Counted from the first letter of the stretch, positions 36,430 through 48,971 are shown. The stretch: DNA of 64,000 bases from Hofstenia miamia (GCA_004352715.1 SCFE01000044.1:1252684-1316683); one strand, 5' to 3'. Translations and numbers: made by a program. Notes: generated from the letters alone by a model not told the origin.

Positions 36430-38290
36430 GGGACATTTTCATTTTTCTCTCCTGCCTCTATACAATTGTTGATATCCTCTTAGTTTCCAATGATCTAAGT
36501 GAAGTAATCATTTCATCAATGTATTTTTTAGATTGTACTGCACTAAATGAGTCACATTCTTTACTTTCCCATCTTTTACAATTATTCTCCTTTGACCTAT
36601 ATCCAGACATGGTGGCTCTTTTGCAAAGACCATATCGCATGATTATCTTGAACTCCTTGATTAGACTACTTTAAGTAGAAGCTAAATGTATGCAGTCAGT
36701 TTACCATTGCGTGTTTTACTTTTGGTTCTTCCATTTACTAGATCCAGCACATAGACTAAGAGTAAATGAAGAACTGGAACTTCCCCCTTCATAATGTATT
36801 AGCTATTATTCTCAAACAGCTTAAACTGGTTATCATTATCAATTATAACACTATTGATATTTTTTACTGATCAATTTAAATTTAAAAAATTTGTGACATT
36901 GCCATTACCTAGTAGGTAGTTTGTTATGATCTAGATAATTTTTCACCTTGTATGGTCTGATCTATCTGGAATCAACTTTCTTTGTGTGATCTCTTTGAGT
37001 GGCTTTCCAAAATGTTGTTTTAGGTTGAAATCCTGTAGGAACACAATTTTTTGTGTTATAGCAAATGGATTTAAAGATATCTTGGAAATTTTGTTCAGCT
37101 TGCAGAAGTACTCATTTTCTGGCTTGTCATGGCAATTCACAAGTAAAACTGGGAAGGGTTTATGACTCCCTCTGCTAAACATGGAATAGGATTGTGTCCA
37201 TTTGGTTGCATTAATTGTAGAATTTCAATTACATACCATCCGTTTTTTTTCACCTACTCTGGACAACAAATCTTATAAACTTAGTTAATGCATGGTTAAG
37301 ACACTTTACAGCTCCATTGGGAAATCCTGTAAAGATCTTTACTAATTCTGCACTTTAGCCTTAAAATGTGAATTGTTCTTATGTCTATGCTTTTCACATT
37401 TAAAAACAACATTTTCCACCATCCAATGAACTCTTTTGCCAGCATGCACACTGCAAAGTTGTTGTTTTGTCTAGGTTATTCCTATGTGACCTTGATTGTG
37501 TATGTGGTGTGCAAATATCACTTGCAGTAGAAACGGATAACCAGCATGTTGTTGCTTCTGGTTGCATATTGCAGAACTTGTTTAGGAAGTCATAATTATT
37601 AAGGCACTATGCACTAGCTTACTTACCTACTCATTCAGATGATATATTTGATAATAACTTGCTTGAGGGCAGAACCTTTATGTTGCTCCTCTCATATCTT
37701 TCTAGAAATCTTCTAATTCATTGTAATTGACAAAATGAAATGACACCGTTTGTCCACATTAATGGCTAGGCATGATTTATATTGCACAGTTGGAAGGATT
37801 ATGAAATACCAAATTTTGTTTTAAATGTCTACATGTTTTGTTGGCCCATTCCTAATCTCACTCTATCAAAATTAATTACTAAAAAATTGTATTGGAAATT
37901 CCTTCATATTGTCAATCTGTAAGAGGGTTACTGCTATTGTGCCCATGTTACTCATAACTTAGAGTACGTAGAAATGGCAATTAAATTACATCATTGCAAA
38001 TCAGTCAGAGCTTATAATCACGCTCCAGTTCTCTTCAAATATGGATTTCTCTTAATTAGCTTAAAGATGAGCTTGGTAATCATAGCAGTTCAGGAATTCC
38101 ATTGATCTCTGCAACACTTTTTGACTTGGTGGTGCTTTTACCTGATTAATCAATTCCTTTGCATGATTCTCAAAGTTAAAGGAACCTTGTCTTACATCTT
38201 TACACAAAAACATCAGGCATTCACTGCCAATAACTAAAAACATGCCACAATTAAGATCTTGAGATTAAAATTGACTTTCCTGAGATTTTA
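36430..38290 (-). pseudogene. Gypsy-type pol remnant (RT end, RNase H, integrase)
   Basis: This is an old fragment without LTRs. Minus-strand reading gives, in order, the RT/RNase H connection (KAPPSQKVLQRSMEFLN, about 38090-38140), an RNase H piece with EFPIQFFSN (about 37885), an integrase zinc-binding region with NQGHIGIT and a C..H end (about 37400-37495), and the core's end NGAVKCLNHALTKFIR (about 37265-37310). In that last motif the usual catalytic Glu (V-E-R-L-N) is Lys. The middle of the integrase is missing, and stops and frameshifts are frequent. The lower part, 36430-36950, is only weakly assignable. Confidence 0.6.
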
Positions 38291-39394
38291 TACAATATTA
38301 GTATTAGCTATTGAGATATCATCAATATCCACTGAATTTCCTGACTCTAACACTGCATACTAAGAAGAACTGACTACTGGTTATGAAGCTAAGCAATAGT
38401 GCAGCTTGTGGTGATATATAAATATTACATTCATATTTTCTATCGAGTAACCTTTTCATTTGTAGACATTTATATTGTTTTATTGTTATATCTAGCTGTC
38501 TTAATTTATCACAAAAAATAATTATCTACCTTTATTTACAGTGATTTATTAGACATATTCACTAAAAAACTAATTTCTGTTGACAATAAGGTCCTTTTTA
38601 CTTTTTGAAAAAACATCTCTGTTGTGAAAAAAAATGAGTAAGACTTTGCATAAATTTATATTTTTCTGAGAACTTAGGTATTGAAAATTGGAAAAAAAAT
38701 ATTAAGAACTTTTTAATAGAAATATAAATTTTTATTGTGTTTGTAACCTTTCAATTGAATTCCATGGGAAACAAGATGTAGCAGTTTAGTAGCTCTATGC
38801 AAAATCGATTATTATATAAAACCTCTAAAAATTTAGTCTCACAATCAAAATTGATAAAAATTTTTATTGCTGTGTAGGTCTCATAGTCAAAAAAATTAAT
38901 GCAAACAAAAATTTTTACACATCTCTAGAGTAGCCAAGGCAATTTTGGTTAAAGAAAATCGAAAACAACTCAATTGATAATGTATTTGGTATGACATCAA
39001 TAGGATTCCATGATTTATAAAGCCTCAATTAACAATGATTTATACTAAAAAAAAGGGAATTCAAATGAAGTCAAGTATATTTCACAATAATAGGATCATG
39101 TGATGGAAGGAAGAAATAATAATTCATCAAAACTGAGAGCTAATACATTTGTTCCTCATAAGTTCAATATGGATTTTTAGTACCATAAAATACAATATTT
39201 GCAAGTGAATCATTACATTAATTTTAAAGTATGCTTTGTTAGACCACATTTTGTTATGGAAATGCTGAATATTAAACTTAACCTCCTAATTAACAGTTTG
39301 CACATTTGTAGTAATCTATGAGCACTGTCCTCTACTAGAAAATGAATGAATTTAAAATGGATAAGATAAATAAGATAAGATAAGATATTTTATA
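38291..39394. other. Intron B-C, part 2
   Basis: AT-rich sequence without a supported feature. It ends in a TAAGATAAGATA simple repeat (about 39360-39392) that marks the 3' end of the LINE. Confidence 0.4.
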
Positions 39395-39482
39395 TTTATA
39401 GACTTTTATTTACAATTTCAGAAACTGATAAATTCTCTAAATAGCGTCAATAATGTACAAAAATAATAAAAAAGACATGAAA

Positions 39483-41340
39483 TTTATACAAGAAAAGTGT
39501 CATTTTAGGCTACGGATATTATAGTCTTGTAGTAGTAGTATATTCAGTATTATAGCATTTGTAGCCTATCCAAGCTTTTCCACAGATGAACTTTTGCTTT
39601 AGAATTAATTCCTTAACACGTTTGCGAAAGTGTTTTACATTTTTAATACATTTGATCTCTTGGGGAAATTCATTCCATTGCCCTATTTCATTATTTATAA
39701 AAGAATTTCGCTTTATTTTAGATTTATACTTGTTTACAGTAAATCTTTTTGTTCTTTCGTTGATCTTGTTCGAAAATTCTGGGATTTTTATGCAATTATA
39801 GGGTGGAAGCAATTTTACAATTTTATAAAATTTAGTGGCGGTATTTATTTGAATTAACTGCTTAGGACTTGGGATTGATTTATAAATATATTTTTTTAAA
39901 GCACTAGAACTTCGTTTAAAAACATTAATGGCCCATTTATATTTAGTTTCGAGCTTTTTAATTAGTTCTTCGCGTATGTTTGAAAATAGAATACTACTAT
40001 AATTAAAGTGGCTAATTACCAATGAATNTATATACAAGAAAAGCGTCATTTTAGGCTACGGATATTATAGTCTTGTAGTAGTAGTATAATCAGTATTATA
40101 AAATTTGTAGCCTACCCAAGCTTTTCCACAGATGAACTTTTGCTTTAGAATTAATTCCTTAACACGTTTGCAAAAGTGTTTTACATTTTTAATACATTTG
40201 ATCTCTTGGGGAAATTCATTCCATTGCCTTATTGCATTATTTATAAAAGAATTTCGCTTTATTTTAGATTTATACTTGTTTACAGTAAATCTTTTTGTTC
40301 TTTCGTTGATCTTGTTCGAAAATTCTGGGATTTTTATGCAATTATAGGGTGGAAGCAATTTTACAATTTTATAAAATTTTGTGGCGGTATTTATTTGAAT
40401 TAACTGCTTAGGACTTGGGATTGATTTGTAAATATATTCTTTTAAAGCACGTTAATGGCTCATTTATATTGAGTTTCGAGCTTTTTAATTAGTTCTTCTC
40501 CTATGTTTGAAAATAGAATACAACTATAATTAAAGTGGCTAATTACCAATGAACGGAGAAGTTGTACAATTGCATTTTCTGGTAGATGTTTTAGAACGTG
40601 GCCTATTGTTTTTATACCAATAGCAATTTTCTTTTGTAATGATTTAACATGTTCATTAAATAATAAATTTGAGTCAAAAGTAACCCCTAAATATTTAAAA
40701 GAAGTAACTTCGGGAATTTTGGTATTTTTTACTATTAAAATTTTTTTAGGACGATTTTTTTCAAAATTATGAGGCTTAAGTAAACAAAATTCAGTTTTNT
40801 GGCCCATTTATATTGAGTTTCGAGCTTTTTAATTAGTTCTTCGCGTATGTTTGAAAATAGAATACTACTATAATTAAAGTGGCTAATTACCAAAGAATGG
40901 AGAAGTTGTACAATTGCATTTTCTGGTAGTTGTCTTAGGACGTGGCCTATTGTTTTTATACCAATAGCAATTTTCTTTTGTAACATGTTCATTAAATAAT
41001 AAATTTGAGTCAAAAGTAACCCCTAAATATTTAAAAGAAGTAACTTCGGGAATTTTGGTATTTTTTACAATTAACATTTTTTTAGGACGATTTTTTTCAA
41101 AATTATGAGGCTTAAGTAAACAAAATTCAGTTTTTTCGGCATTAATTCGTAATTTATGCATTGAAAAGTAATTGCATAATGATCGACAGGTTAACTCAAT
41201 TTCATTTATTGCCTTATCATCAGATTTGTCTGCATAAAATACACAGGTATCATTTGCATATTGTATGAGATTGGTCTTGATATGATATTTCATATCATTT
41301 ATATAAATATTAAATAGTAGTGGGCCTAGAATAGTTCCCN
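39483..41340 (-). repeat. Overlapping, partly redundant copies of the LINE 3' part
   Basis: 39483-40027 corresponds to about 40029-40573; the top of 40029-40798 to about 40800-41133; and the top of 40800-41339 to about 41341-41740. The copies are similar but not identical (for example CGCGTATG against CTCCTATG, and TTGTCTTAGGACG against ATGTTTTAGAACG). They read as successive contigs whose ends overlap in the element. Confidence 0.75.
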
Positions 41341-42555
41341 TATTGTTTTTATACCAATAGCAATTTTCTTTTGTAATGATTTAACATGTTCATTAAATAA
41401 TAAATTTTAGTCAAAAGTAACCCCTAAATATTTAAAAGAAGTAACTTCGGGAATTTTGGTATTTTTTACTATTAAAATTTTTTTAGGAAGATTTTTTTCA
41501 AAATTATGAGGCTTAAGTAAACAAAATTCAGTTTTTTCGGCATTAATTCGTAATTTATGCATTGAAAAGTAATTGCATAATGATCGACAGGTTAACTCAA
41601 TTTCATTTATTGCCTTATCATCAGATTTGTCTGCATAAAATACACAGGTATCATTTGCATATTGTATGAGATTGGTCTTGGTATGATATTTCATTTCATT
41701 TATATAAATATTAAATAGTAGTGGGCCTAGAATAGTTCCCTGCGGTATACCATTTTTGATAGCAAGCCAATTCGAAAAAACTTTATTGGCTTTTACTCGT
41801 TGAATTCTATTTGTAAAATAATTTGTTATAAAGCGAACACTATCATTATCCATACCTATATGTTTTAGTTTTTTGTATAATACTTTATGATTGATTGAGT
41901 CAAATCTTTACAAATATCTAAGCAAGCAATTGCGACATAGTTTTTTTTATCTAGGAAATTCCTCCAGTGTTCAGTTGCTTGGATAAGAGCATCAGTAGAA
42001 GAAAAATGTTTTCGAAATCCAAATTGTGCATCAGACATTAGATTATATTTTTGCATGTGATCGTAAATTTGATCCGATAAAAGTCTCTCAAATATTTTAC
42101 TAAGTGGGGAAGTTACCGAGATTGGTCTATAATTGGAGGCAATATTTTCATCATGTTTTTCAAAAACCGCTGTTACATAAGCTTTTTTTAGAACATCAGG
42201 AAAAATTTTTGTTTTGATGCACTCATTGAAAATAAAATTTAGTGGTTTACTAATAATTGACGCAATTTCTTTCAAAATCCAGGCAGGTACTTTTGCTGGG
42301 CCATTTGATTTATTCGATTTGAGTTTTGTTATTGCTTTAATCATCTCATAAGTAGTAGTATATCTGAATTTAAAAATTAGAATACTATTTTTCTGTGGAG
42401 AATAAAATTCAATATGTTCGCCTGCATAATTTCCCAAGTTGATAAAAGTTTCGTTTAAGATATTAGCGATTTTTATGGGGGCATCTTGCAGGTTTCCATC
42501 ATGGTCCTTAATTGCATCAATGTCGCCCATACATTTTTTCTGAGAATTGGCCAAT
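41341..42555 (-). pseudogene. Reverse transcriptase domain of the CR1/L2-like LINE
   Basis: The RT domain of ORF2, in two open blocks (41865-42554 and 41407-41853) separated by a frameshift after CLDICKDL, where FLDLSKAFD is usual. NYRPISV (about 42120), QFGFRKHFSSTDAL (about 42010) and GIPQGTILGPLLF (about 41720-41760) are typical RT motifs 2-4. The active-site strand reads Y-A-N-D (41650-41661) instead of Y-A-D-D. Loss of the first Asp should abolish polymerase activity. The partly redundant contig has the same change at 41249-41260. A SFKYLGVTFD motif follows. Confidence 0.8.
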
Positions 42556-42604
42556 TTATTGATAAACCTCCATTTGTTTCTTGGATTTAATCCGTTGAAA
42601 ATAT

Positions 42605-43804
42605 TTATAGAATAAATATTTTGCCATTTTTGAATACATTACAAATATTTCTTGCCTTTTTGTAACGGCTAAAAGTTTCGCTGGTTTTTAGTAGTAGGTA
42701 CTCTTTATGAGCTTGATTTTTATTTGTTATGCATTGCTTACACTTAGAATCAATCCAAGGTTTACCATCATTAGATTTTTTCAAAGAAGAATTAGATAGA
42801 ATTTTTCTTTGGGGGCAAACGATATCATAAAAATATTCGAGCTTAATTAGAAATTTGTTTAGCATACTATTTGGCTTAGAGGCTGAATATACATCATTCC
42901 AATCTTGTACGCTTAGCTCAGATTTAAGTTTATAAATATTTTCTCTAGAATGGTCACGGATAAAAATCCATTCTTGAATTATTCTAATAGTATCCTTAGG
43001 CACTTTTATTGCAATAATGCAATGATCAGAAAATGGGAATTCTCCACAGTAAAAACTATAGTTATCTTTATTATCTGTAGTAATGATATGATCAATAAGC
43101 GTGCTAGAAGTGGATACATTTCTTGTAGGTTGGACTGTGTTCGACGAAAATAAATTAAAAGTGTTTAATAAAAGATCTAGTTTTTCTTTTTCGCGATGAT
43201 TGAAGTAATTTAAATTCCAATCGCCCATTAATATGACATCTTTGTTTTCAGAACACGCGGAAGATAACTCGGCCTCGATTTGATTAAAAAATTCATTGAG
43301 GTAGTTTTTTGAGGGGCAGTAAGACACATTAATTAATTGTTTTTTTAAAGTAGAATCTTTACTTGGATTGTTTATTTCGATCCATAAGCTTTCAAATTTT
43401 GAATCAATTGATGAAAAGTCATTTCTTAATTTAGGTCGGTAAATTTTTGGAATAAGAAAAAGAACACCACCACCTTTAGTTTTGCATAATAAATTATTAG
43501 GTGCTCTATCTTTGCGAAAAAGTCTGTATATTTTATCATTAAATGTCCACATGTTGTTGGAATCATTGGCCGTTAGCCAAGATTCTGTTATGCCTATTAT
43601 TGTTTCGTGCTTGAATTCTTGCATAAATTGAATAAACTGATAATGCTTATTGGCTAAATTCTGAAAGTTTACATGTACATAATTTGTGCTTTTAGTATTA
43701 TTATTAAGTTTTAAGATAAATTCTTCATAATTATAATCAGGGCCTGGGTTACATTCGATTCCTTGAGTAACTAAAAGGATAAAGAGGAAAGTTTGTATAC
43801 TCAA
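42605..43804 (-). CDS. LINE ORF2 N-terminal part: 2A-like motif and APE endonuclease
   Basis: 399 codons open from ATG 43804. Residues 5-13 are hydrophobic, followed by T-Q-G-I-E-C-N-P-G-P (2A-like). The apurinic/apyrimidinic-type endonuclease comes next: VNFQNLANK, ITESWL (the metal-binding Glu region, about residue 73), KGGGVLFLI, LMGDWNLN (about residue 195), STLIDHIITT and FPFSDH (about residue 260). These are the expected motifs of the target-nicking nuclease of LINEs. The block ends at a stop at 42605, about 50 nt before the RT frame resumes at 42554, so ORF2 is broken here. The spacing from ORF1 is about 90 nt. Confidence 0.8.
   Translation of the reverse strand: MSIQTFLFILLVTQGIECNPGPDYNYEEFILKLNNNTKSTNYVHVNFQNLANKHYQFIQFMQEFKHETIIGITESWLTANDSNNMWTFNDKIYRLFRKDRAPNNLLCKTKGGGVLFLIPKIYRPKLRNDFSSIDSKFESLWIEINNPSKDSTLKKQLINVSYCPSKNYLNEFFNQIEAELSSACSENKDVILMGDWNLNYFNHREKEKLDLLLNTFNLFSSNTVQPTRNVSTSSTLIDHIITTDNKDNYSFYCGEFPFSDHCIIAIKVPKDTIRIIQEWIFIRDHSRENIYKLKSELSVQDWNDVYSASKPNSMLNKFLIKLEYFYDIVCPQRKILSNSSLKKSNDGKPWIDSKCKQCITNKNQAHKEYLLLKTSETFSRYKKARNICNVFKNGKIFIL
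43739..43765 (-). other. 2A-like ribosome-skipping motif (variant)
   Basis: Codons 14-22 of ORF2 read Q-G-I-E-C-N-P-G-P. The 2A consensus is D-(V/I)-E-x-N-P-G-P. All consensus residues are present except that Gly replaces Asp. In viruses and in some CR1/L2-group elements this motif makes the ribosome skip the last Gly-Pro bond. Whether the Gly variant works is not known from the sequence. Confidence 0.6.
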
Positions 43805-43890
43805 GGTATTTTCAAATTTTAGACAGCATAAATTACATATGCATATATATAGGTATATCCGTAGCCTGGGAGTCGTAAAATTTCACATAT

Positions 43891-44753
43891 TTAAATATAA
43901 AGTAAAAAGTTTCTTAGCTTTGATATTTCTGCTGTAGTTAATTGCGGCGGCTTTGCGGTAACTTCTGCGTAGCTTCTGTAATTATTGCGGTGGAAACTCG
44001 GAGTGATAATCGGCAACATGGCGGGGTGTTGTTGAGCATCATACTGTGATTTCTTTGATTGGAAACGCGGTTGGAATGCAGTTTGCGGTCGCGGTGATTG
44101 ATCAAAAGAGGCTTTGATACAGCGGGCAGTATTTCCATAGCCTGTGTTAGATAACTGTACCCCATCTTTTGCGAAATATTTTTCAATAATCTGTTTACCC
44201 AAATAAAAAGAATTATAACTGTGAAAAATTTCATACTCCAAGTTTTTTGAATTTTGTTGGATAAGGAGATTTAGTTCCATTTAAACATTGAAGTATACTC
44301 AGTTCTATTCTTCATAACATCATTCCTACCGACTGTAATGAATATGTCCTTTACGTTGGCAGTGCATTGGTACTTCTTGACTAAATCGGTAATTACATCA
44401 ATGGTGGCACCTCGGTAAGAATGTACAGCAACTGTTCGTTTTCTGATCAGACCAGGAGCTCGTAAGTATTTAAACATCGAAGTACCAATGAATAAAATGT
44501 CGGCATCAATTCTGAGTTTTTTTGGCTGTCGTTCTTTGAGTGTGGGGGGGCTCTTTAAATGTGATTCACAATCCACTGTCTGCTGTTCACTGTTTGATAC
44601 TGTAGGGTTGACTTGAATTTCTTGATTCAACTGTATAGCAGTATCTTCCTGTAGTTCGTAAAGCAGCTTATGAATGGTAAGTAAATGCTCTTTGAAAAGA
44701 TTGCTGAATGGTGCGAGTAACTTTGCAGATGTAATGCGGCTCCGTTCTCCCAT
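43891..44753 (-). pseudogene. LINE ORF1 with SGNH-esterase-like domain, frameshifted
   Basis: ORF1 opens at ATG 44753. After about 90 residues an SGNH-hydrolase-like domain begins with ILFIGTSMF (block I, usually GDS), then VHSYRGATID and ITVGRNDV (block III, G-x-N-D, conserved). The frame stops at 44271, but the next frame (-1) carries the rest from 44280, including KDGVQLSNTG, where the family's catalytic D-x-x-H reads D-G-V-Q. It then runs to a basic, Gln/Pro-rich tail ending at 43891. The overlap is 10 nt. Esterase ORF1 is known in CR1-type elements. Two changed catalytic positions suggest the enzyme is inactive in this copy. Confidence 0.65.
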
Positions 44754-44811
44754 TATGAAATCCTCACGAAGGGACCGACTGAACGCGACGGAATCATTTA
44801 TTATGGTAAGT

Positions 44812-46353
44812 TATAACTATTTTCTTTCAAATGACTGATGATAAAATATCAAGTTCAGCATCTAATCAAGCATAAGACACATAATTTTCTATTTCTAGAG
44901 TTCTAATACTATGTGGTCTGCCTGACCTTTGTAAACCTTATATGGTTCCATTTTAATGATAAATTGTATCACTATGAACATGATTTACATGATTTATTTA
45001 ATAATCATACTTATTTATATATTCTTCTTGGCCATGTTAGAAAACATTAAATAGCACTAATTTTCTGTTACAGAGTCGGTTTTTTCATGTTTATTCGTGA
45101 AAATCTGCAATTAAGTCAAAGAATGATGAAAGAATTTCTGCAAAATATACAAAAGACTCATAACACCTTAATGAATAAACATTCACATTTGGAATAAAGC
45201 ATAAAATTAAATATCTATAGTTTAAGGATGTTTCATTTTAATGTCTGTTGACTTTAGCCAGCCTGCAATAATTGTATGTATTAATTTTATTGAATTATGG
45301 AAAAGCACTCTCTGTAGGACGTCTTACAAAATTCAGTTTTGGTAAAGTTTGTAAGCATATTTATTAATAATATGCTTGAGCTATGGGGTGTAAATTAACT
45401 GTTTTCTACAAAAATGTAAAAAAACCAATTGATACATAAATTATTGCAAAACATTGTGTACTTTTGAATTTAATTTAAATTCTTTTTGTATGCTTTTTGT
45501 AATATTTTGGCAAAACTCAACTACATTTCATACCCTTAATGTTGTTTTCTAATAGCTATTTGAAAAAATTCAACTTAGACAAATTTTACTAATGAAGATT
45601 ATATTCAATTATTGATATAGCTTTTGTAACAAATATTTGAAACAGCTCAATCTATTAAATAGTTGATAATATTTGGCTGCTAGGCCTTTATTTGGTATTG
45701 CCTTCCTTAAAGCATATACTTTTATGTTCTTTCCATAATAAACATCCAAATTTGCTTACTTTGTAACAGCAAAAAATTAAATAATTTCTCAAAACACCTC
45801 TTTACACTTAAACAATTTTAATTTGTTTCATGTATCTGCCAACCAAAATACAACTATCTCTCAATACCATCTTCATGGGCTCCTATAGTGTTAGTGAATA
45901 TTGCTTTTATTTGTGCTTGAAATTGTAAATCAGAACTCTCTAAACAGCAAGGCCCACTGAAATACATGTCTGTGCATATTTTGCAATTTAAAAGTGATTG
46001 AATAAAATATTTTCAAAGTAGTAATTGAAAAAGTATCAACTGAATGAAAACCCTAAAAAGTAAGTGGCTCAATAATGTCTGTCTTCTTGAAGTACTTCCT
46101 TTACCTTACTCATGCATCAGCCTAAATGAATTCAATGTTTTGATCTAAATTTTCATTTGTTAAAACATGTAATTACCCACAATCATTGGATACAAGTGAT
46201 AAAGACAATAGAAAATAATTAATTTCAAATCAAAATCTAATGAGTAGCCTTTGAGTATTTGCATTGAAACAAAAATAATTTGATGATGACATTATAACAA
46301 TAAATATTGCATTCCTTTATACTTCTATGACAATAAATCATTTTATAACTTAC
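44812..46353. other. Intron B-C, part 3
   Basis: AT-rich intron between the LINE and exon B. No exon, transposon or RNA is supported. Confidence 0.45.
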
Positions 46354-46525
46354 TGATATTGAAGTTTTGTTGAGTAGGTCCACGTCCAAGTCTGATACTG
46401 CATGTTTGCTATATTGGCTTTCCATTGAAATTCTGGGTTTGGATACGCATATGCTTGGCAGAATAGTGTAATCGTAGAATTAGGAAATGCCTTTGCATTC
46501 TTTGTATAATCGACAATAATCAAAG
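46354..46525 (-). CDS. Exon B: first half of an Ig domain
   Basis: 172-nt exon (2 + 56 codons + 2) with a strong acceptor (pyrimidine-rich TTTCTTATATTTTAG, 46526 and up) and a consensus donor GTAAGT at 46353. It begins in phase 1, which fits the end of exon A, and ends in phase 2, which fits exon C. The protein has AFPNSTITLFCQAYAYPNP, the strand-B Cys, and EFQWK, the core Trp 13 residues later, then a Trp/Tyr-rich stretch and STKLQY leading to strand E. The domain closes in exon C. It is the clearest Ig half-domain in the window. Confidence 0.85.
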
Positions 46526-47307
46526 CTAAAATATAAGAAAATGTAAATTGCCCATCAACTAACTATGCTGTAAGCATATACCCTGCTGTTCAGTTAATTC
46601 TATGGCTATCTAAATGTTTGTAGTCTTGGAATAAAGAGCTCAAATTTAATATTCTATTATACGTTTATTTTTTAGCTGAAGCCAATTTCTGTGTAGCAAT
46701 TGCTCAAGAGATGTATCATTGCAGTTGCTCTGCAATAATTTGCACAAACAAATTGTAAGCATGATTCAGGGCTCATAACAAAATATGTTCTTACACTATT
46801 TGCTATTAATTTTGCATAGGCATACAAGTATATTTGGTATCAAGCTGTGTGAAATGGGCAATGCAACTATTCAGTAATGAATATTGTCCAAGTTTTCACA
46901 TGTGATAAGCTCATAAAAAATTTTAAAAAATTGAACATATAACAGAATAACATTAAAGCAGTCGAATTAACAAAGATAATGCCACTGTGCCATCTATCAT
47001 GCAAAGTAATGGGACATTGCCGATGCTGTACTGACAGATGACTACACACTGTTCCTCTAAAAAACACAGAGTATATTCGCATAGAAATTTAACCTAGTTG
47101 CTGACTTGATGAAAGCTATAGCAAACATAAAATATATGCAAAATTGAATATTTTTGAATAAACAATGACATTCAAAATCTTAGGCCACTAACTAAATTGA
47201 AAAAATTGCCAAAAAGTGCATCAAAACCGCTGTAGACGCATTTGTTTAATGAAGAATTCCCTCTTCTATAATTTAATCGCAGATTTATGTTTTAAAAATC
47301 CGTGATA

Positions 47308-47340
<33 letters not shown>

Positions 47341-48971
47341 GAAATTTTGAATTTTTCGCAATATTTTTATGAATGCTTCTTAAGAAGTGCTTTGAATGTA
47401 CAAAATGCTTAAAGAGCAGATCTTTTGGAAAACTGAGTAGATTCTAAGAAGCAATATTTCAGAAAATTAGTCTACAATAAATATTAACTGTTTCAGTAAC
47501 TTGGCAGGTCAATGAGTTATACTGATAGTCGTAAGATGTCCTCTCCCACTCAATCTTTCTTTGCAGATGGAGAAAATTTGTGATATAAAAAACTTTTTAA
47601 AAATTTTCTTAGAATTCAGTCTCCTATTGAAATAATCATTTTAACTGAACTGTTAATTTATCGTGTTGAATTTTAGTTTCTTTTGATAAAATGCACTTTC
47701 ATTTTTTGCTGTCCATAACAAAAGCAAGGTAAGGTTTTTTTTTCAAAGCAAAATAGAACTTTTAGGTAGACTTGCATAGAATGCAATTTTTAAATATAAT
47801 CCAATATTTTAGCTAATTTACATTTTTGCTATGATCCAAAATGTTTCCTTCAATACGCATGCTTGCGGTGAAATTAACTAAAACAAATGGATTTTTATTA
47901 AAGCAAAACTGAAATTTGATGATATTAAATGTAAATTTTTCTGAGAAAATCTAATAATTTCCACAATAATTAAGTTTTTGAAGCTTAACATTTCATTACC
48001 GGTTTTCAATATTGCATTATAGAACATGAAGTACATGGATTCTCATAAATGTTGCATGAATATACAAATACATTTAAAATTCAACACACGAGAAAAAATC
48101 CATGTAAATGAAATTTAAATTTAAAAAACTGTAAATAAAAACTGGTAGATTGTTGGATTAAATGAAACTTTGTGAATTCACCATCAGATAACAGTGTCCA
48201 AATTTGTCACAACTTGATTTTGGTGGCAAAATGAGCATCAGAATATATGCATATTACTGACCTTCCATTTGACAATTAGGAATCTTCCCTTTATGGTTAT
48301 CATGATTCATTAACTTGTTAAATACAAAATATGTCATTTACAAGTTTTCGACATATATGTTTCCCTTATAAAAGTTTGAATATATTAAATGAAATTTCAG
48401 AATAATTTATTCATATATATTACAAGGCCTCTAAATTAATTAATGACAAAATACCTAAGGTGAATACAATTTTGCTCTTTGATTTGAAATTAAAATAATT
48501 TTGTCTTTTTAAGTGCTGTTATTTTATAAAATTTTTTAATTTTTCCAAAGCCTAACATAAAATTATGTTACAATGTGAATAATATTTGATCAAGCATTAT
48601 ATTCTACCTTTTGGAGTTTTATTTGTTTGAACCACCATGTTCATACTATACAATGTGATAAATATTTTTAATGTGTATGTGTGATCATCTAGAACATCAG
48701 TATTTTCTCCAAAACTTTTTCATTTAGATGCATGTAGCTCGTTATGTCAATTTCATGTACATGAATGTACAAAACATTTTTAAAAAAGCAAGCTCCAATA
48801 TTTAAATTATTATGTGTTCAATGAATAAGAACTCGCGCTTTTATGCTATGCTGATATGGCATTTAAAAATGTCAACACCCTAATGTACATACATCTTTAA
48901 AAAATTTAAGGAAGTTTAATTTTACTAGGAAAGTTAAGAAGTAATAGAATAAAGCTCAAATAATTTCTTAC
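46526..48971. other. Intron A-B
   Basis: 2.4-kb AT-rich intron with a (TA)n at about 47309-47331. No other feature is supported. Confidence 0.55.

Larger units (their letters stand above)
39395..44811 (-). mobile_element. CR1/L2-like LINE with esterase ORF1 and 2A-like motif
   Basis: A near full-length non-LTR retrotransposon in the intron between exons B and C. A short 5' leader (about 44754-44811) precedes ORF1 (SGNH-esterase-like), then ORF2 with APE endonuclease and reverse transcriptase, then a short 3' end abutting a TAAGATA-type microsatellite. Esterase-bearing ORF1 and an N-terminal 2A-like motif are both known from CR1/L2-group elements. The 3' third is represented several times because four partly overlapping contigs (39480-40027, 40029-40798, 40800-41339, 41341 onward) were joined by single N. 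These pieces differ by several substitutions and a ~20-bp deletion, so more than one allele or copy is mixed here. Confidence 0.85.
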
